Source of the DNA: Planctomycetaceae bacterium
GTDB lineage: Bacteria; Planctomycetota; Planctomycetia; Pirellulales; Pirellulaceae
DNA: 64,000 nucleotides
NCBI GenBank assembly: GCA_024642205.1
Contig: JAHEBQ010000009.1
Span: 1 to 64,000 of the forward strand
Direction of reading: 5' to 3'
The position numbers and the translations under genes are program-made. Under the pieces are notes generated by a model. The model ran no database searches. It was given only the letters and a program-made list of their open reading frames with translations, and was not told the DNA's origin. Every line of letters begins with the position of its first letter. Within the stretch, counting starts at the first letter, position 1. This document shows, piece by piece, positions 1 through 8,145 of the stretch.

Positions 1-231
1 CCATTGCGTCAACAATCCGGCCAGCAGGCCGAGAATACCACTGACAATACCCAACCCGATATGCCGTTTTCTGGCAGAGAACGCAAACCCAAGCCCAACC
101 AGCGCCCCAGGTAAAGCGACACCGTAGAGACCCTGGCTGGCCAGGAATTTGCAAATGAAACCGCCGGCGATCCCACCGGCGATCCCACCCAAAATTCCAG
201 TCGCAAGGCTCTTGATCGGTAAGTCTTTCAT
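1..231 (-). CDS. Small glycine-rich membrane protein, C-terminus cut by window edge
   Basis: The first 77 codons of an open frame that runs off the left edge; the start is an ATG whose complement is at 229-231. After a short charged start (MKDLPIKS) the protein has a glycine-zipper stretch (GGIAGGIAGG), then two more hydrophobic segments separated by a small basic loop (SARKRH). This points to an inner-membrane protein with at least three membrane-spanning segments. No catalytic motif is visible and I do not recognise the family. A stop-free frame shifted by one base covers the same DNA but has much less protein-like composition. The divergent side carries no gene for about 100 bases before the YjbQ gene. 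Confidence 0.6.
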   Translation of the reverse strand, partial: MKDLPIKSLATGILGGIAGGIAGGFICKFLASQGLYGVALPGALVGLGFAFSARKRHIGLGIVSGILGLLAGLLTQW

Positions 232-327
232 TTTCTGCTCGGGTTTGTGGCTTGTGTGTCGTCATTGGCTCGTTGAGAGGTCCCTGGCGTGGCAATCATT
301 GTATCGTGATTGGGGCACATCGGAGGT

Positions 328-756
328 TCATTTCTTCTGTCCATGAATTGTCACCACCATCTGGCGTCGACCTCCCCGGTCGCGATGTTCACCAAGATAA
401 ATCCCCTGCCATATTCCCAAAACGAGCCGCCCAGCGCGGATCGGGATGGTAATACTTGACCCAAAAAGCGAAGCCTTGACGTGGGCTGGCATGTCGTCAG
501 GACCTTCACTGGTGTGAATGAACGGCGAGTTTTCCGGGCAGATTCGATTTACCGCAGTCTCCATGTCGATACGAACATCAGGATCAGCGTTTTCGTTAAT
601 CGTCAAGCTCGCGGAAGTGTGGAGAATGAAAAGGTGAAGTAACCCGATGTCGAAGTCCGCCAACACGGGAATCGCATCCACGATCTCGCGAGTGATGAGA
701 TGAAACCCACGCGGCCGTGGAATTAACGTGATCGTCGATTGATGGAATTCCGACAC
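328..756 (-). CDS. YjbQ/UPF0047 family protein (secondary thiamine-phosphate synthase type)
   Basis: A 142-residue protein matching the YjbQ (UPF0047, COG0432) family over its full usual length of about 130-140 residues. Family hallmarks seen are LHTSASLTINEN near residue 45, DVRIDME, HTSEGPDDMPAH in the middle and the C-terminal QGIYLGEHRDRGGRR block; the conserved histidines and acidic residues of these blocks form the presumed metal/active site. E. coli YjbQ can complement thiamine-phosphate synthase loss weakly, but the physiological reaction is not settled. The start is GTG, supported by an upstream AAGGGAG about 8 bases away. It stands alone, with no thiamine gene beside it. Confidence 0.88.
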   Translation of the reverse strand: MSEFHQSTITLIPRPRGFHLITREIVDAIPVLADFDIGLLHLFILHTSASLTINENADPDVRIDMETAVNRICPENSPFIHTSEGPDDMPAHVKASLFGSSITIPIRAGRLVLGIWQGIYLGEHRDRGGRRQMVVTIHGQKK

Positions 757-1444
757 CCAATGTCTCCCTTTTGATTGTGCCCCGTCGAGAATGATAGACG
801 GAATGGATTACCCAAAACCCTTGATAGAACCAATGAGCTCAGTTTCAGGCGGCTGTCCGAAAAAAAATTTCTCAGGCATCGACCGGCATTGGCTGCGACA
901 AAATGACTCGCTTCAATAACTGGCTGTAAGAAAAATTACCATGAATTTACGGGCCAACGAGGGTCGTCCGTATTCGATCCATAGGCGATTTGAATCGAAA
1001 AATCGTTCATGCTTGCCGAATCTTACACCCCGTTTTCCGTTATCCTGATCCTAAAGTGATTCATGACACCATAATGGAATCGGACCCAAAAAACCACCAA
1101 AACCGGTTGGCCAAAAATTGGCCTGCCGATAAAGAGACCGAAGGCGAAACTCGTCAGGGGCGACAAGTTTCCGGGCAAATCCTCAGTCCAACAAATCAGA
1201 GAATCGAAAACGAATTTTCTTGACTTTGTTCTTTGCTCGTCAATAATGACTGCGTCGTTTAACAACAACGGCCGTCAAACCGGCCACGAATGATTTCACG
1301 CCGCATCATTTTTCCGAGCCAAAACCGCCGCGCCGAAATCCAAGTCGATCGAAAACTTTGCCTCTGGTTGCACCCAGAATTAGTTTCGGAATCTGTGGCT
1401 CATGTCCAGTTAAATTGTTTTTGCCCAACTACAGGTACATACCT
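757..1444. other. Intergenic region without a convincing gene
   Basis: About 690 bases separate the YjbQ start from the small protein at 1445. Short open frames exist on both strands but none has protein-like composition. Two compact perfect hairpins are visible: GGCCAA-AAA-TTGGCC at 1109-1123 and GGCCG-6-CGGCC at 1270-1285. Neither is followed by a T run, so they are not obvious terminators. Their role is unknown. Confidence 0.5.
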
Positions 1445-1681
1445 ATGTCCAACGGTAACAAAAAAATTACAAACGTTTTCGAAGCAATCCTTGAATATGG
1501 CCACGATGAGGATTTCGTTCCGCACGAAGATGAGAACTTCGTCGCGACAGACGCCCCAGCCGGATCAGAAGAAAAGATCGAGGCTCTGCGTCAAAGAGTA
1601 CTGTCCGGTCAGCCATTATGGCACGGCGAAGATCGTGAAGACTACTCTGGTTTGACCGGAGCCGTTCGCCCACGCGAGTGA
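1445..1681 (+). CDS. Small acidic conserved-looking protein, 78 aa
   Basis: Starts at ATG 1445 with AGGT about 8 bases upstream. The product is rich in Asp/Glu and has no membrane segment or signal peptide. It contains a histidine/acid cluster (YGHDEDFVPHEDENF, residues about 18-32), a helix with EEKIEALRQRVLSG and an ending GLTGAVRPRE. The composition and C-terminal motif look like a small protein family I associate with Pirellulaceae, but I cannot name a function. A textbook intrinsic terminator follows within 30 bases, which supports it being a single expressed gene. It is cytoplasmic by inference. Confidence 0.7.
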   Translation: MSNGNKKITNVFEAILEYGHDEDFVPHEDENFVATDAPAGSEEKIEALRQRVLSGQPLWHGEDREDYSGLTGAVRPRE

Positions 1682-1706
1682 TTTGCAAAAACAAGCCAAC
1701 GTGTTC

Positions 1707-1741
1707 AAAACGCCGACTGCGATCTGTCGGCGTTTTTTTTT
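1707..1741 (+). terminator. Rho-independent terminator of the small acidic protein gene
   Basis: Perfect stem AACGCCGAC / GTCGGCGTT with an 8-base loop followed by an uninterrupted T run. It lies 26 bases after the stop codon at 1681. Its symmetry (A run on one side, T run on the other) would also let it act against the convergent gene ending at 1866. Confidence 0.9.
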
Positions 1742-1865
1742 GTTTCGATTCTGGCATGAGTCGACGGCTTGCTTTCGCCACCCGTACATATGTCCGGGGC
1801 CCTGTCTCGGAATCAAGGCGAAGGCGTCAGGTTCAATTCTAAACGGTCCAACAGGTGACCGAATC

Positions 1866-3467
1866 CTATCGATCGATCACTTCGCCGCCGGCAATTGTCA
1901 GCATTGCCTTCAGTTTTTCATTGGTCATTTCAGCCCGCTTCAATACGCGACTGGATCCATCGGCCATGGCGACGACGACTTCATCGCGATCTCCGAAGAC
2001 GTCACGCATCGGGTCCGACTCGGAAATCTCCCAGGGTTTCGGATCGGCCCAGGAAATCGTCGAGCCGTCTGGCACCTGTATCGCCAGGATGGTGTTTGAG
2101 GTCCCGTCAATGACGTCGCGGAAGCTTTTGCCGCCTCCGTCGTCCCAGATCGAACCTGGAAAGACGGGGAACATCACTGTCGCGTTTCCATTGGCGTTCA
2201 TTCCATAGGTTGGAATCACCACGGAAGTCAGTTCCGAGTTGTGCTCACTGTCCCAGGGCTCGTCGAGTCGCAATTGGCTGTAAAGCGCGTTTTGTTCCAG
2301 GAACGGAAGGATCGCGACGCGCCCGCTAAATAATGGTTTTCCATTTTCGTTGTTAATGGTCGTGGCCGGGAACTTTCCGTACGCGTCTGTATAATTGTGA
2401 AATGCGAGTGCGGTCTCGCGTAACTGCAGTTCCGGCGTCATCTTCCGTTCGAATTCCATTGACTGAGTCATCGAACCAACCATCCCCAACAATACGGGCA
2501 ACGCAAGGATTTCTTCGTTAAGCGTAACTGTTAGATCTGATCCGTTGATGGTGGGAGTCAGCTTTGCTTCATATTTTTCGGCGACGCGGCGGGTGTAAGC
2601 CAGGGTCGCCGCTTGAACCGGATCCTCCAGGTCGAGTTGCGAAGTGACTTGGGCCAGCAAGGCGACCTTGCCATACTGCATGCCCTCGGCAACGATATCA
2701 CTGACTCTTTGAGCGGCATCAGGATTAGCTGCATGGACCAGAAGTTTCGACTCAATCTTGCCGTCGAGGTCCAACCCTATTTCCAGCGCATCGACCAGGT
2801 TTGGAATCTGGCGAAAATCCGCGACCTGTGAGGGTAATTCGTAGTCGTCGAACGCTTTGAATATCTCGGTCAGGATCGGCCGCATCTCTTTGATGTTCGC
2901 GAATGTTACCCATTGTCCTGTGACCTCGGGGTTGGCGAACATCTCCACCAGTTCACCTTGACGAGGGGTCGTGATCAGTTCCGAAAACCAAGTTTCGTTG
3001 CCAATGATCAACGTTGACTCGTCGAAAACCATGAAGCTGGGGCCACCGTCGATACCGGAGAAAACGGTCTTGCCGCCTATTGATTTTTTTTCGAGTTGAT
3101 CAATCATCGCGCCGGAGAGTCCCTGCATCTCTTCAAAGTGCAAAACCGCTGCCCACCCCGGTTGCTGATCTGACGGGTTGTCTCCATTAAACGGCTCGAT
3201 TTTTCGCAGGATGAATGTGACTTCCGTGATCAACATGGGATCAAAACCGAGTTCCTTTTTTCCCCAGGCGGTCACGACTTCGTGAGGAAAGGCCTTGAAG
3301 TTGGGATTTGCAGCGAGCTTTTTGGGGAACACGGCTGCACCCGCGACTGCGGATCGAGGGATGAACTCAACGCTGGGTTTGTCTGGGCCGGTGCCGAATA
3401 TCTGTGCGTCAGAGGATTGGTTGCCGACCAGCGCAATCATCGCAAAAACTAATGCTGCTTTTCTCAT
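1866..3467 (-). CDS. Secreted DUF1559-type protein, paralogue B
   Basis: A 533-residue exported protein. It starts with a signal peptide (about 21 residues, cleavage near SDAQ) and has two parts. The N-terminal ~330 residues form a domain shared with the neighbouring paralogue, including the identical stretch VTAWGKKELGFDPMLI. The C-terminal ~190 residues resemble the planctomycete DUF1559/SBP_bac_10 fold: FHNYTDAYGKFPA, an ILPFLEQNALY block, DEPWDSEHN, then DGTSNTILAI and a final VVAMADGSSRVL. The typical DUF1559 N-terminal pilin-like helix is absent because the domain is fused behind another one. It follows its paralogue by 39 bases on the same strand, so the two are probably co-transcribed. 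Function unknown; location periplasmic or surface by inference. Confidence 0.8.
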   Translation of the reverse strand: MRKAALVFAMIALVGNQSSDAQIFGTGPDKPSVEFIPRSAVAGAAVFPKKLAANPNFKAFPHEVVTAWGKKELGFDPMLITEVTFILRKIEPFNGDNPSDQQPGWAAVLHFEEMQGLSGAMIDQLEKKSIGGKTVFSGIDGGPSFMVFDESTLIIGNETWFSELITTPRQGELVEMFANPEVTGQWVTFANIKEMRPILTEIFKAFDDYELPSQVADFRQIPNLVDALEIGLDLDGKIESKLLVHAANPDAAQRVSDIVAEGMQYGKVALLAQVTSQLDLEDPVQAATLAYTRRVAEKYEAKLTPTINGSDLTVTLNEEILALPVLLGMVGSMTQSMEFERKMTPELQLRETALAFHNYTDAYGKFPATTINNENGKPLFSGRVAILPFLEQNALYSQLRLDEPWDSEHNSELTSVVIPTYGMNANGNATVMFPVFPGSIWDDGGGKSFRDVIDGTSNTILAIQVPDGSTISWADPKPWEISESDPMRDVFGDRDEVVVAMADGSSRVLKRAEMTNEKLKAMLTIAGGEVIDR

Positions 3468-3506
3468 CGTGTTCTCCAGGGTCGTTTTTGTTCTTGTGAT
3501 GCCCGA

Positions 3507-5117
3507 TTATTGGCCATTCGGATTGGCGACTTCTCCGCCGTCGATGGTCAGCATTGCTTTCCAGGTTTCCGAGTCAACGTTATTGGAAATAAATCGAACG
3601 GATCCATCGACCATTGTCACGATGAAACCTCCAGCGTTTACGCCGCCAAGTCCTTCCAGGGGGTTTCGCTCATTTGGAGTCCAGTCTTCCGGCTTGGTCC
3701 ATTCCACCGCGTGATCGGGGTTAGTTTCCACGGTCCATACCGTGTTGCTTGATCCGTCTTTGAGATCCGCAAAATCCCTGCCTTCTTTGCCAAACATCAT
3801 GCCTTCGCCTGCAACTCCCAGATAGACGGTCTTTCCATCCTGTCCGGCAACCGAAGGGCTTTGGTAAAACTGTGGCATCTGACTGACCAATTTCCTGTTG
3901 TGCGGGCTGTCCCACGGCTCGTCCAAATGAAATTGGTCATACAGGGCCGCTTCTTCGATAAACGGCAAGATATGGACGCGCCAACTAAGCAATGGCTTTC
4001 CGTTTTTATCGTAGGATGCCTGCGCCGGGAGCCTGCCGTAGGCTGCGTGGTAATTGTGCATGGCCAAAGCCAGCTGGCGGGAGTTGTTCATGCTTTGGAC
4101 TCGACGCGCTGCAGCGCGCGCTTGCTGGACCGCCGGTAACAATAATCCAACCAATACCGGAACGATTGTCGCTTCGCCGTCCAGGTTCATTGACATCTTG
4201 TTACCAGTGACTTCGGGTGTGAGTTTATTCTTGTAGTCGTTCGCCATTCGCTGAACATATTCGACGAAAGCTTCCTGAACTGGGTCGGAAAAGTCCATTT
4301 GACCGGCCAGCATTCCGATCCCCATCTCTGTACCAAGATCGAGAGCCTCGGTAATGACTTTACCGGCTTCCTGTGCGACATCTGCATCAGCCGCATGTAC
4401 AATGACCTCGGTCTTGATTCGCCCGTCGGCTTTGACGCCGATCTCGATCGCATCGATCATGTTGGGGATCAATCGAAGCTTGGTGATTGCGGGCGGTAAC
4501 ATCGCAGGAATCGATTGGGCCGCCTGGTTGAGGACGGGTCTCACCGATTCAATGTCGGCAAAAGCCAGAATTTCTCCCGTGACCCCCGCCCCCTTGAGCA
4601 AGCGGACGAGTTTTGAGTCTGGGTCCGCAGTGACCATGTCGACAAAAAAGTCCTCGTCGCCGACGAACATGGTGGATTCATCGTAAATCAAAAAGCTGGG
4701 TGTTTGCCTGTCTGTGTCGGAGAACATCGTCTTGCCCCCGACGTTTTTCTGTTCCAATTTGCCAATCAGCTTTCCTGATAGTCCCTGCATCTGTTCGAAG
4801 TGCAATACCGCCGCCCACTGGGGCGGAAAACCCGACGTGTCGAAACTCTTAACGACGAACGTGATCTGGTTGATCAGCATCGGGTCGAACCCAAGCTCCT
4901 TCTTTCCCCAGGCTGTGACGATTTCGCGCGGAAACAATTCGAACTTTGGATCCTCAGAGATTTTCCTGGGGAAAACGACCGCTGCCGCAAATGCCGTGGC
5001 TGGAATGAATTCCGAATTGATTTTCTGGCCACCAATCCCAGGGATCTGGGCTTCGGCTGAAGCACTGACCCCGATCATGAAGCTGAGAGTTAAAGCCACC
5101 AGGAATCTTGTTCTCAT
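3507..5117 (-). CDS. Secreted DUF1559-type protein, paralogue A
   Basis: A 536-residue protein with a signal peptide (MRTRFLVALTL..., cleavage near AEAQ). It is co-linear with the downstream paralogue from end to end. Shared landmarks are FIPATA, VFPRKI, VTAWGKKELGFDPMLI, AAVLHFEQMQGLSG, GGKTMFSD and a C-terminal DUF1559-like region. The latter contains AARRVQSMNNSRQLALAMHNY, closer to the canonical DUF1559 helix than in the paralogue, then SWRVHILPFIEEAALYDQF, DEPWDSPHN, DGSSNTVW and FIVTMVDGSVRFIS. It looks like the less diverged copy. First gene of a likely two-gene operon; about 200 bases separate it from the DUF151 gene upstream. Molecular role unknown. Confidence 0.82.
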   Translation of the reverse strand: MRTRFLVALTLSFMIGVSASAEAQIPGIGGQKINSEFIPATAFAAAVVFPRKISEDPKFELFPREIVTAWGKKELGFDPMLINQITFVVKSFDTSGFPPQWAAVLHFEQMQGLSGKLIGKLEQKNVGGKTMFSDTDRQTPSFLIYDESTMFVGDEDFFVDMVTADPDSKLVRLLKGAGVTGEILAFADIESVRPVLNQAAQSIPAMLPPAITKLRLIPNMIDAIEIGVKADGRIKTEVIVHAADADVAQEAGKVITEALDLGTEMGIGMLAGQMDFSDPVQEAFVEYVQRMANDYKNKLTPEVTGNKMSMNLDGEATIVPVLVGLLLPAVQQARAAARRVQSMNNSRQLALAMHNYHAAYGRLPAQASYDKNGKPLLSWRVHILPFIEEAALYDQFHLDEPWDSPHNRKLVSQMPQFYQSPSVAGQDGKTVYLGVAGEGMMFGKEGRDFADLKDGSSNTVWTVETNPDHAVEWTKPEDWTPNERNPLEGLGGVNAGGFIVTMVDGSVRFISNNVDSETWKAMLTIDGGEVANPNGQ

Positions 5118-5318
5118 CGTGTTCTCCCGAAGATGTGCACGCGTCGGTTCACAGGTTGCAGCGGCGCTGTATTATCGTGCCAGTACAGTAGGCGATTTCA
5201 GATTTGTTGTCAAGAATGTCATTTCCGTCAAAAACTCCACTCCAAAATTGTCAGGTGTGAAAGGTCAGGCTTGGGAGTCGCATTTGACGGCTTTCGATCT
5301 TGAACGCGAGTTTCCGTT

Positions 5319-5729
5319 TTAGTCGCCTGTGGAGGTTGCTTCTTCCAGCACTTCCTCTTCCACGTAAATGGGGAGTGCCGGACTGCAGGTTACCGCAATG
5401 GCGATCGCATCGGAAGGTCGGGCGTCGATCTCGATGATTTCCCCTTCGCATTTGATTCGAAGATTGGCGAAATAGGTTGCGTCTTTCAGTTCGCTGATGA
5501 CGACGCTGTCCAATTCGCCTCCCATCGCTTCCACGATCTCAACGATCAAGTCATGAGTTAGAGGCCGAGGGCGTGCAATTTCTTTGACACGGCGGTCGAT
5601 ACTGGTGGCTTCGAAAATCCCAATCAAAATCGGAAACTGACGTTCGCCGCCAACTTCCTTGAGAAATACGACCTGGCTCTCATTGATCTCGCTGATAATG
5701 ATTCTGGCAAGTTGCATTTCGACTGGCAT
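5319..5729 (-). CDS. DUF151 / bifunctional nuclease-like family protein
   Basis: A 136-residue cytoplasmic protein taken from the ATG at 5729, preceded by an AAGG-like site. It matches DUF151 (bifunctional nuclease, BFN) along its length: LARIIISEINESQVVFLKE, RQFPILIGIFEA, RPLTHDLI, a long helix ending ISELKDATYFANL, then IDARPSDAIAIAV, the most conserved block of the family. A plant member has dual RNase/DNase activity; bacterial members are poorly characterised, so nuclease activity here is inference. A longer frame reaches 5795, but the extra 22 residues do not match the family start. It sits upstream of the DUF1559-type pair on the same strand with a 200-base gap, so co-transcription is uncertain. 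Confidence 0.85.
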   Translation of the reverse strand: MPVEMQLARIIISEINESQVVFLKEVGGERQFPILIGIFEATSIDRRVKEIARPRPLTHDLIVEIVEAMGGELDSVVISELKDATYFANLRIKCEGEIIEIDARPSDAIAIAVTCSPALPIYVEEEVLEEATSTGD

Positions 5730-5912
5730 CGCAGTACCTTTTCGCTTGAGGTTAGACCGGTGGAAATCGGGGCGGAGCGCAAACGACGACTCCACCGGGT
5801 TCCAGTAAAACTGTTAACCTAACAGCAAACTGTTATAACAAATCTTGGCTGCGCGTGATAAGTCCCGCAACCAAGTCTACGGTGCACGATAGTAATCCGG
5901 GGTGGAAAGTAA

Positions 5913-6965
5913 ATGACAAAAGTAGGAATTGCGGGAATTGGGTTCATGGGCTGGATCCATTGGCTGGCCTACCAGGAAATAGACGACGTCGAAGTTGTCG
6001 CCATTGCAACGCCGGAAGATGACCGCCGGGCAGGGGATTGGACCAGTATCCGGGGGAATTTCGGACCTCCGGGAGCACACGTCGACCTTACCGATATCCG
6101 CACCTACCCGAACGTCGAAGCGATGCTCGCCGACACCACTCTGGACGTTGATTACATTGACATCTGTTTGCCGCCGGCAATGCACTGCGACGCGATCGTT
6201 GCGGCCGCCAACGCGGGAAAGCACGTGTTTTGTGAAAAGCCATTGGCGCTCAACCTGGAGGACTGTGACCGCGCCGTTGCGGTGTGTGAAGCAAATGGCA
6301 AACGCCTGATGGTTGGTCAAGTCCTTCCATTTTTTGTCGAGTTTCAATTTGCTCGAGAAGCGATCGCTTCGGGCAAGTATGGAAAATTGCTTGGCGGTTC
6401 GTTCAAACGAGTCATCTCCGATCCGTTGTGGCTTACGAATTTTTACGATCCGAACGTTATCGGTGGCCCGCTGTTTGATCTTCACGTTCACGATGCCCAT
6501 TTCATTCGTCTGCTGTTTGGAATGCCTACGGGTGTTTACAGCAGCGGTCGCGTCAAGGGTGAAGTCGTGAGTTATTGCAATTCGATCTTCAAATTCGCTG
6601 ATCCCGCCGTGGTCGTCACCTGCACCGGCGGCGTCATTGATCAACAGGGTCGGGAGTTTACCCACGGATTCGAAATTCATCTGGAAAAGGCGACGCTGCA
6701 ATTTGATTTTCAGGGGTTCGCCGATGCTCCAGAAATGATGCCACTGAAGATCTTGACCGAAGACGGGAATGTCATCCGGCCGGAACTCGACGATGGCGAT
6801 CCGGTGTTTGCCTTTGAGCGCGAAATTGTCGAGGTCACAAGCTGTTTGGCTGCGAACCGGACGTCCGAGATCCTCAATGGTTCTTTAGCCCGCGACGCGA
6901 TCGAGATCTGTCAGATGCAGGCTCGATCCGTCATGGAGGGGCATTTCATTGCGGCGACCGATTGA
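5913..6965 (+). CDS. Gfo/Idh/MocA-family oxidoreductase
   Basis: A 350-residue NAD(P)-dependent dehydrogenase of the glucose-fructose oxidoreductase/inositol dehydrogenase family. The N-terminal Rossmann motif is GIAGIGFMG (residues 5-13), the VDYIDICLPPAMH strand follows, and the family signature EKPLAL carries the catalytic lysine. The C-terminal alpha/beta domain contains GGPLFDLHVHDAHFIRLLFG, with the D-x-x-x-H pair typical of the active site. Length is normal for the family. There is no signal peptide, unlike many planctomycete members that carry Tat signals, so it is predicted cytoplasmic. A GGTGGAAAG site precedes the ATG. Substrate, probably a sugar or inositol derivative, cannot be told from sequence; no sugar genes adjoin it. 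Confidence 0.92.
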   Translation: MTKVGIAGIGFMGWIHWLAYQEIDDVEVVAIATPEDDRRAGDWTSIRGNFGPPGAHVDLTDIRTYPNVEAMLADTTLDVDYIDICLPPAMHCDAIVAAANAGKHVFCEKPLALNLEDCDRAVAVCEANGKRLMVGQVLPFFVEFQFAREAIASGKYGKLLGGSFKRVISDPLWLTNFYDPNVIGGPLFDLHVHDAHFIRLLFGMPTGVYSSGRVKGEVVSYCNSIFKFADPAVVVTCTGGVIDQQGREFTHGFEIHLEKATLQFDFQGFADAPEMMPLKILTEDGNVIRPELDDGDPVFAFEREIVEVTSCLAANRTSEILNGSLARDAIEICQMQARSVMEGHFIAATD

Positions 6966-7111
6966 AATTCCCCTCGATGCCGCACCACCTCTTGAACGTC
7001 ATCGTACCACTCAGACGGAAACCCGTTCTGGAAACGTGATCGAGGTGACGGTGTTGGAAGCAGGGTGCCTGGTTGGCGTTTTCGTTCAAGTTCGGGTTGG
7101 AGTTTGGACGT

Positions 7112-7843
7112 TCAATCGAAGTTCGATCTCTGTTTGCCGCCGGACAGGTTGACTTCCCGGATCCATTCAAAACGCTGGCTGCGACTCTGTCGCTGTTTTC
7201 CCGGCAACCGTTGAGCTGGTTGATTCATCGTCTCTGGATACTCGACAAATACCGCTGCCAACAGGCTCTCCTCGGAACCAATGCCGAGCCGATCAAGCAT
7301 TTTTCGTGTCCGAAACTGGCCGCCGCTTGACCAGTAAGTCCCCATCGAGTGCGCGGTCAGAAGAAGCAGCAGATTTTGAACCATTGCCGAGCTGGCGGCG
7401 AGGTGCTCGTCATCAATGTCAACCTGGTTTTCTTTCGCAACTTCCTCAGACCCCGCTAACGGCGCATTGAAGCCAGGTCTGAATTGAGGAAGCCAGGTCA
7501 CCAGCACCAGGGCTCCGCATGCTGACAGCATTGACGGAAGTTTATTGCCTGGCTTGACGTCGTCGAACCAGTTGTAAAATTCGGCGGCGATCTTTTGACA
7601 GTCCTGGTGCCACAGGACGTGAGCCCGCCAGGGTTCGGCGATTCCGTTGACGCCTCGGTCGTAGTGAAACGGGGCCCAACCAGCAACCTTGATCGCTTCG
7701 ACAACCTTTGGATCGTTCCGGCCGGCAACTTGAGCGTCGAGCTTGAGCTTGGCAGTAACATCCCCCAGGACTTTCATCGTTTGGCGGCGTTGGACCAGCT
7801 CGGCGATTTGTGCGGGTGTGGTTTGAGCGCAGGTAGGTTCCAT
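7112..7843 (-). CDS. Nitroreductase-family flavoprotein
   Basis: A 243-residue protein of the FMN-dependent nitroreductase family. The N-terminal block AELVQRRQTMKVLGDV corresponds to the family's RRSx(R/K) FMN-contacting start. The region AIKVAGWAPFHYD matches the A-x-x-A-P-s consensus. Further on, DIDDEHLAASSAMVQNLLLLLTAHSMGTYWSSG is the dimer-interface helix with the G-T-x-W motif, and LAAVFVEYPE precedes the C-terminus. I chose the ATG at 7843 because the family pattern begins just after it; a GTG at 7882 would add 13 residues. It transfers electrons from NAD(P)H to an unknown acceptor. It ends about 150 bases from the convergent oxidoreductase gene and is divergent from the M16 peptidase gene. 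Confidence 0.85.
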   Translation of the reverse strand: MEPTCAQTTPAQIAELVQRRQTMKVLGDVTAKLKLDAQVAGRNDPKVVEAIKVAGWAPFHYDRGVNGIAEPWRAHVLWHQDCQKIAAEFYNWFDDVKPGNKLPSMLSACGALVLVTWLPQFRPGFNAPLAGSEEVAKENQVDIDDEHLAASSAMVQNLLLLLTAHSMGTYWSSGGQFRTRKMLDRLGIGSEESLLAAVFVEYPETMNQPAQRLPGKQRQSRSQRFEWIREVNLSGGKQRSNFD

Positions 7844-8133
7844 TTTTGACTCGACTTTGACCGGAGTTGTTAAATGTTTCACGTCGGGTTCACTTGCCGT
7901 CGGTGGTAGTTTTTACCCGGTGAACAGGATTCTGGAAACGGGCGGACCACGATGGACGCACGACCCCTCGTTTACGAAAACAAGCGTTCATTGTTAGAAT
8001 TTAGGAACTTGAATTGGGTGCAGGATTCTCCTGACCATGGATGTCAACACAGAACAGATTGGCTGACAATGCCGTCCGCATGGGTGGGCTGAGCTGCGTT
8101 AGAAGCACCAATTACCTCTCAATTATATTTGGC

Positions 8134-8138
8134 AAGGA
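8134..8138 (+). promoter_or_regulatory. Ribosome binding site that decides the M16 peptidase start
   Basis: AAGGA seven bases upstream of GTG 8146. Starting there gives a clean signal peptide, whereas the in-frame ATG at 8041 has no such site and would bury the signal 35 residues in. Confidence 0.6.
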
Positions 8139-8145
8139 ACAAAAC

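Noticed and set aside
9..206. Minus-strand 65-codon frame at the left edge
   Set aside because: It overlaps the frame starting at 231, which has a glycine-zipper membrane pattern; this one is the out-of-frame shadow.
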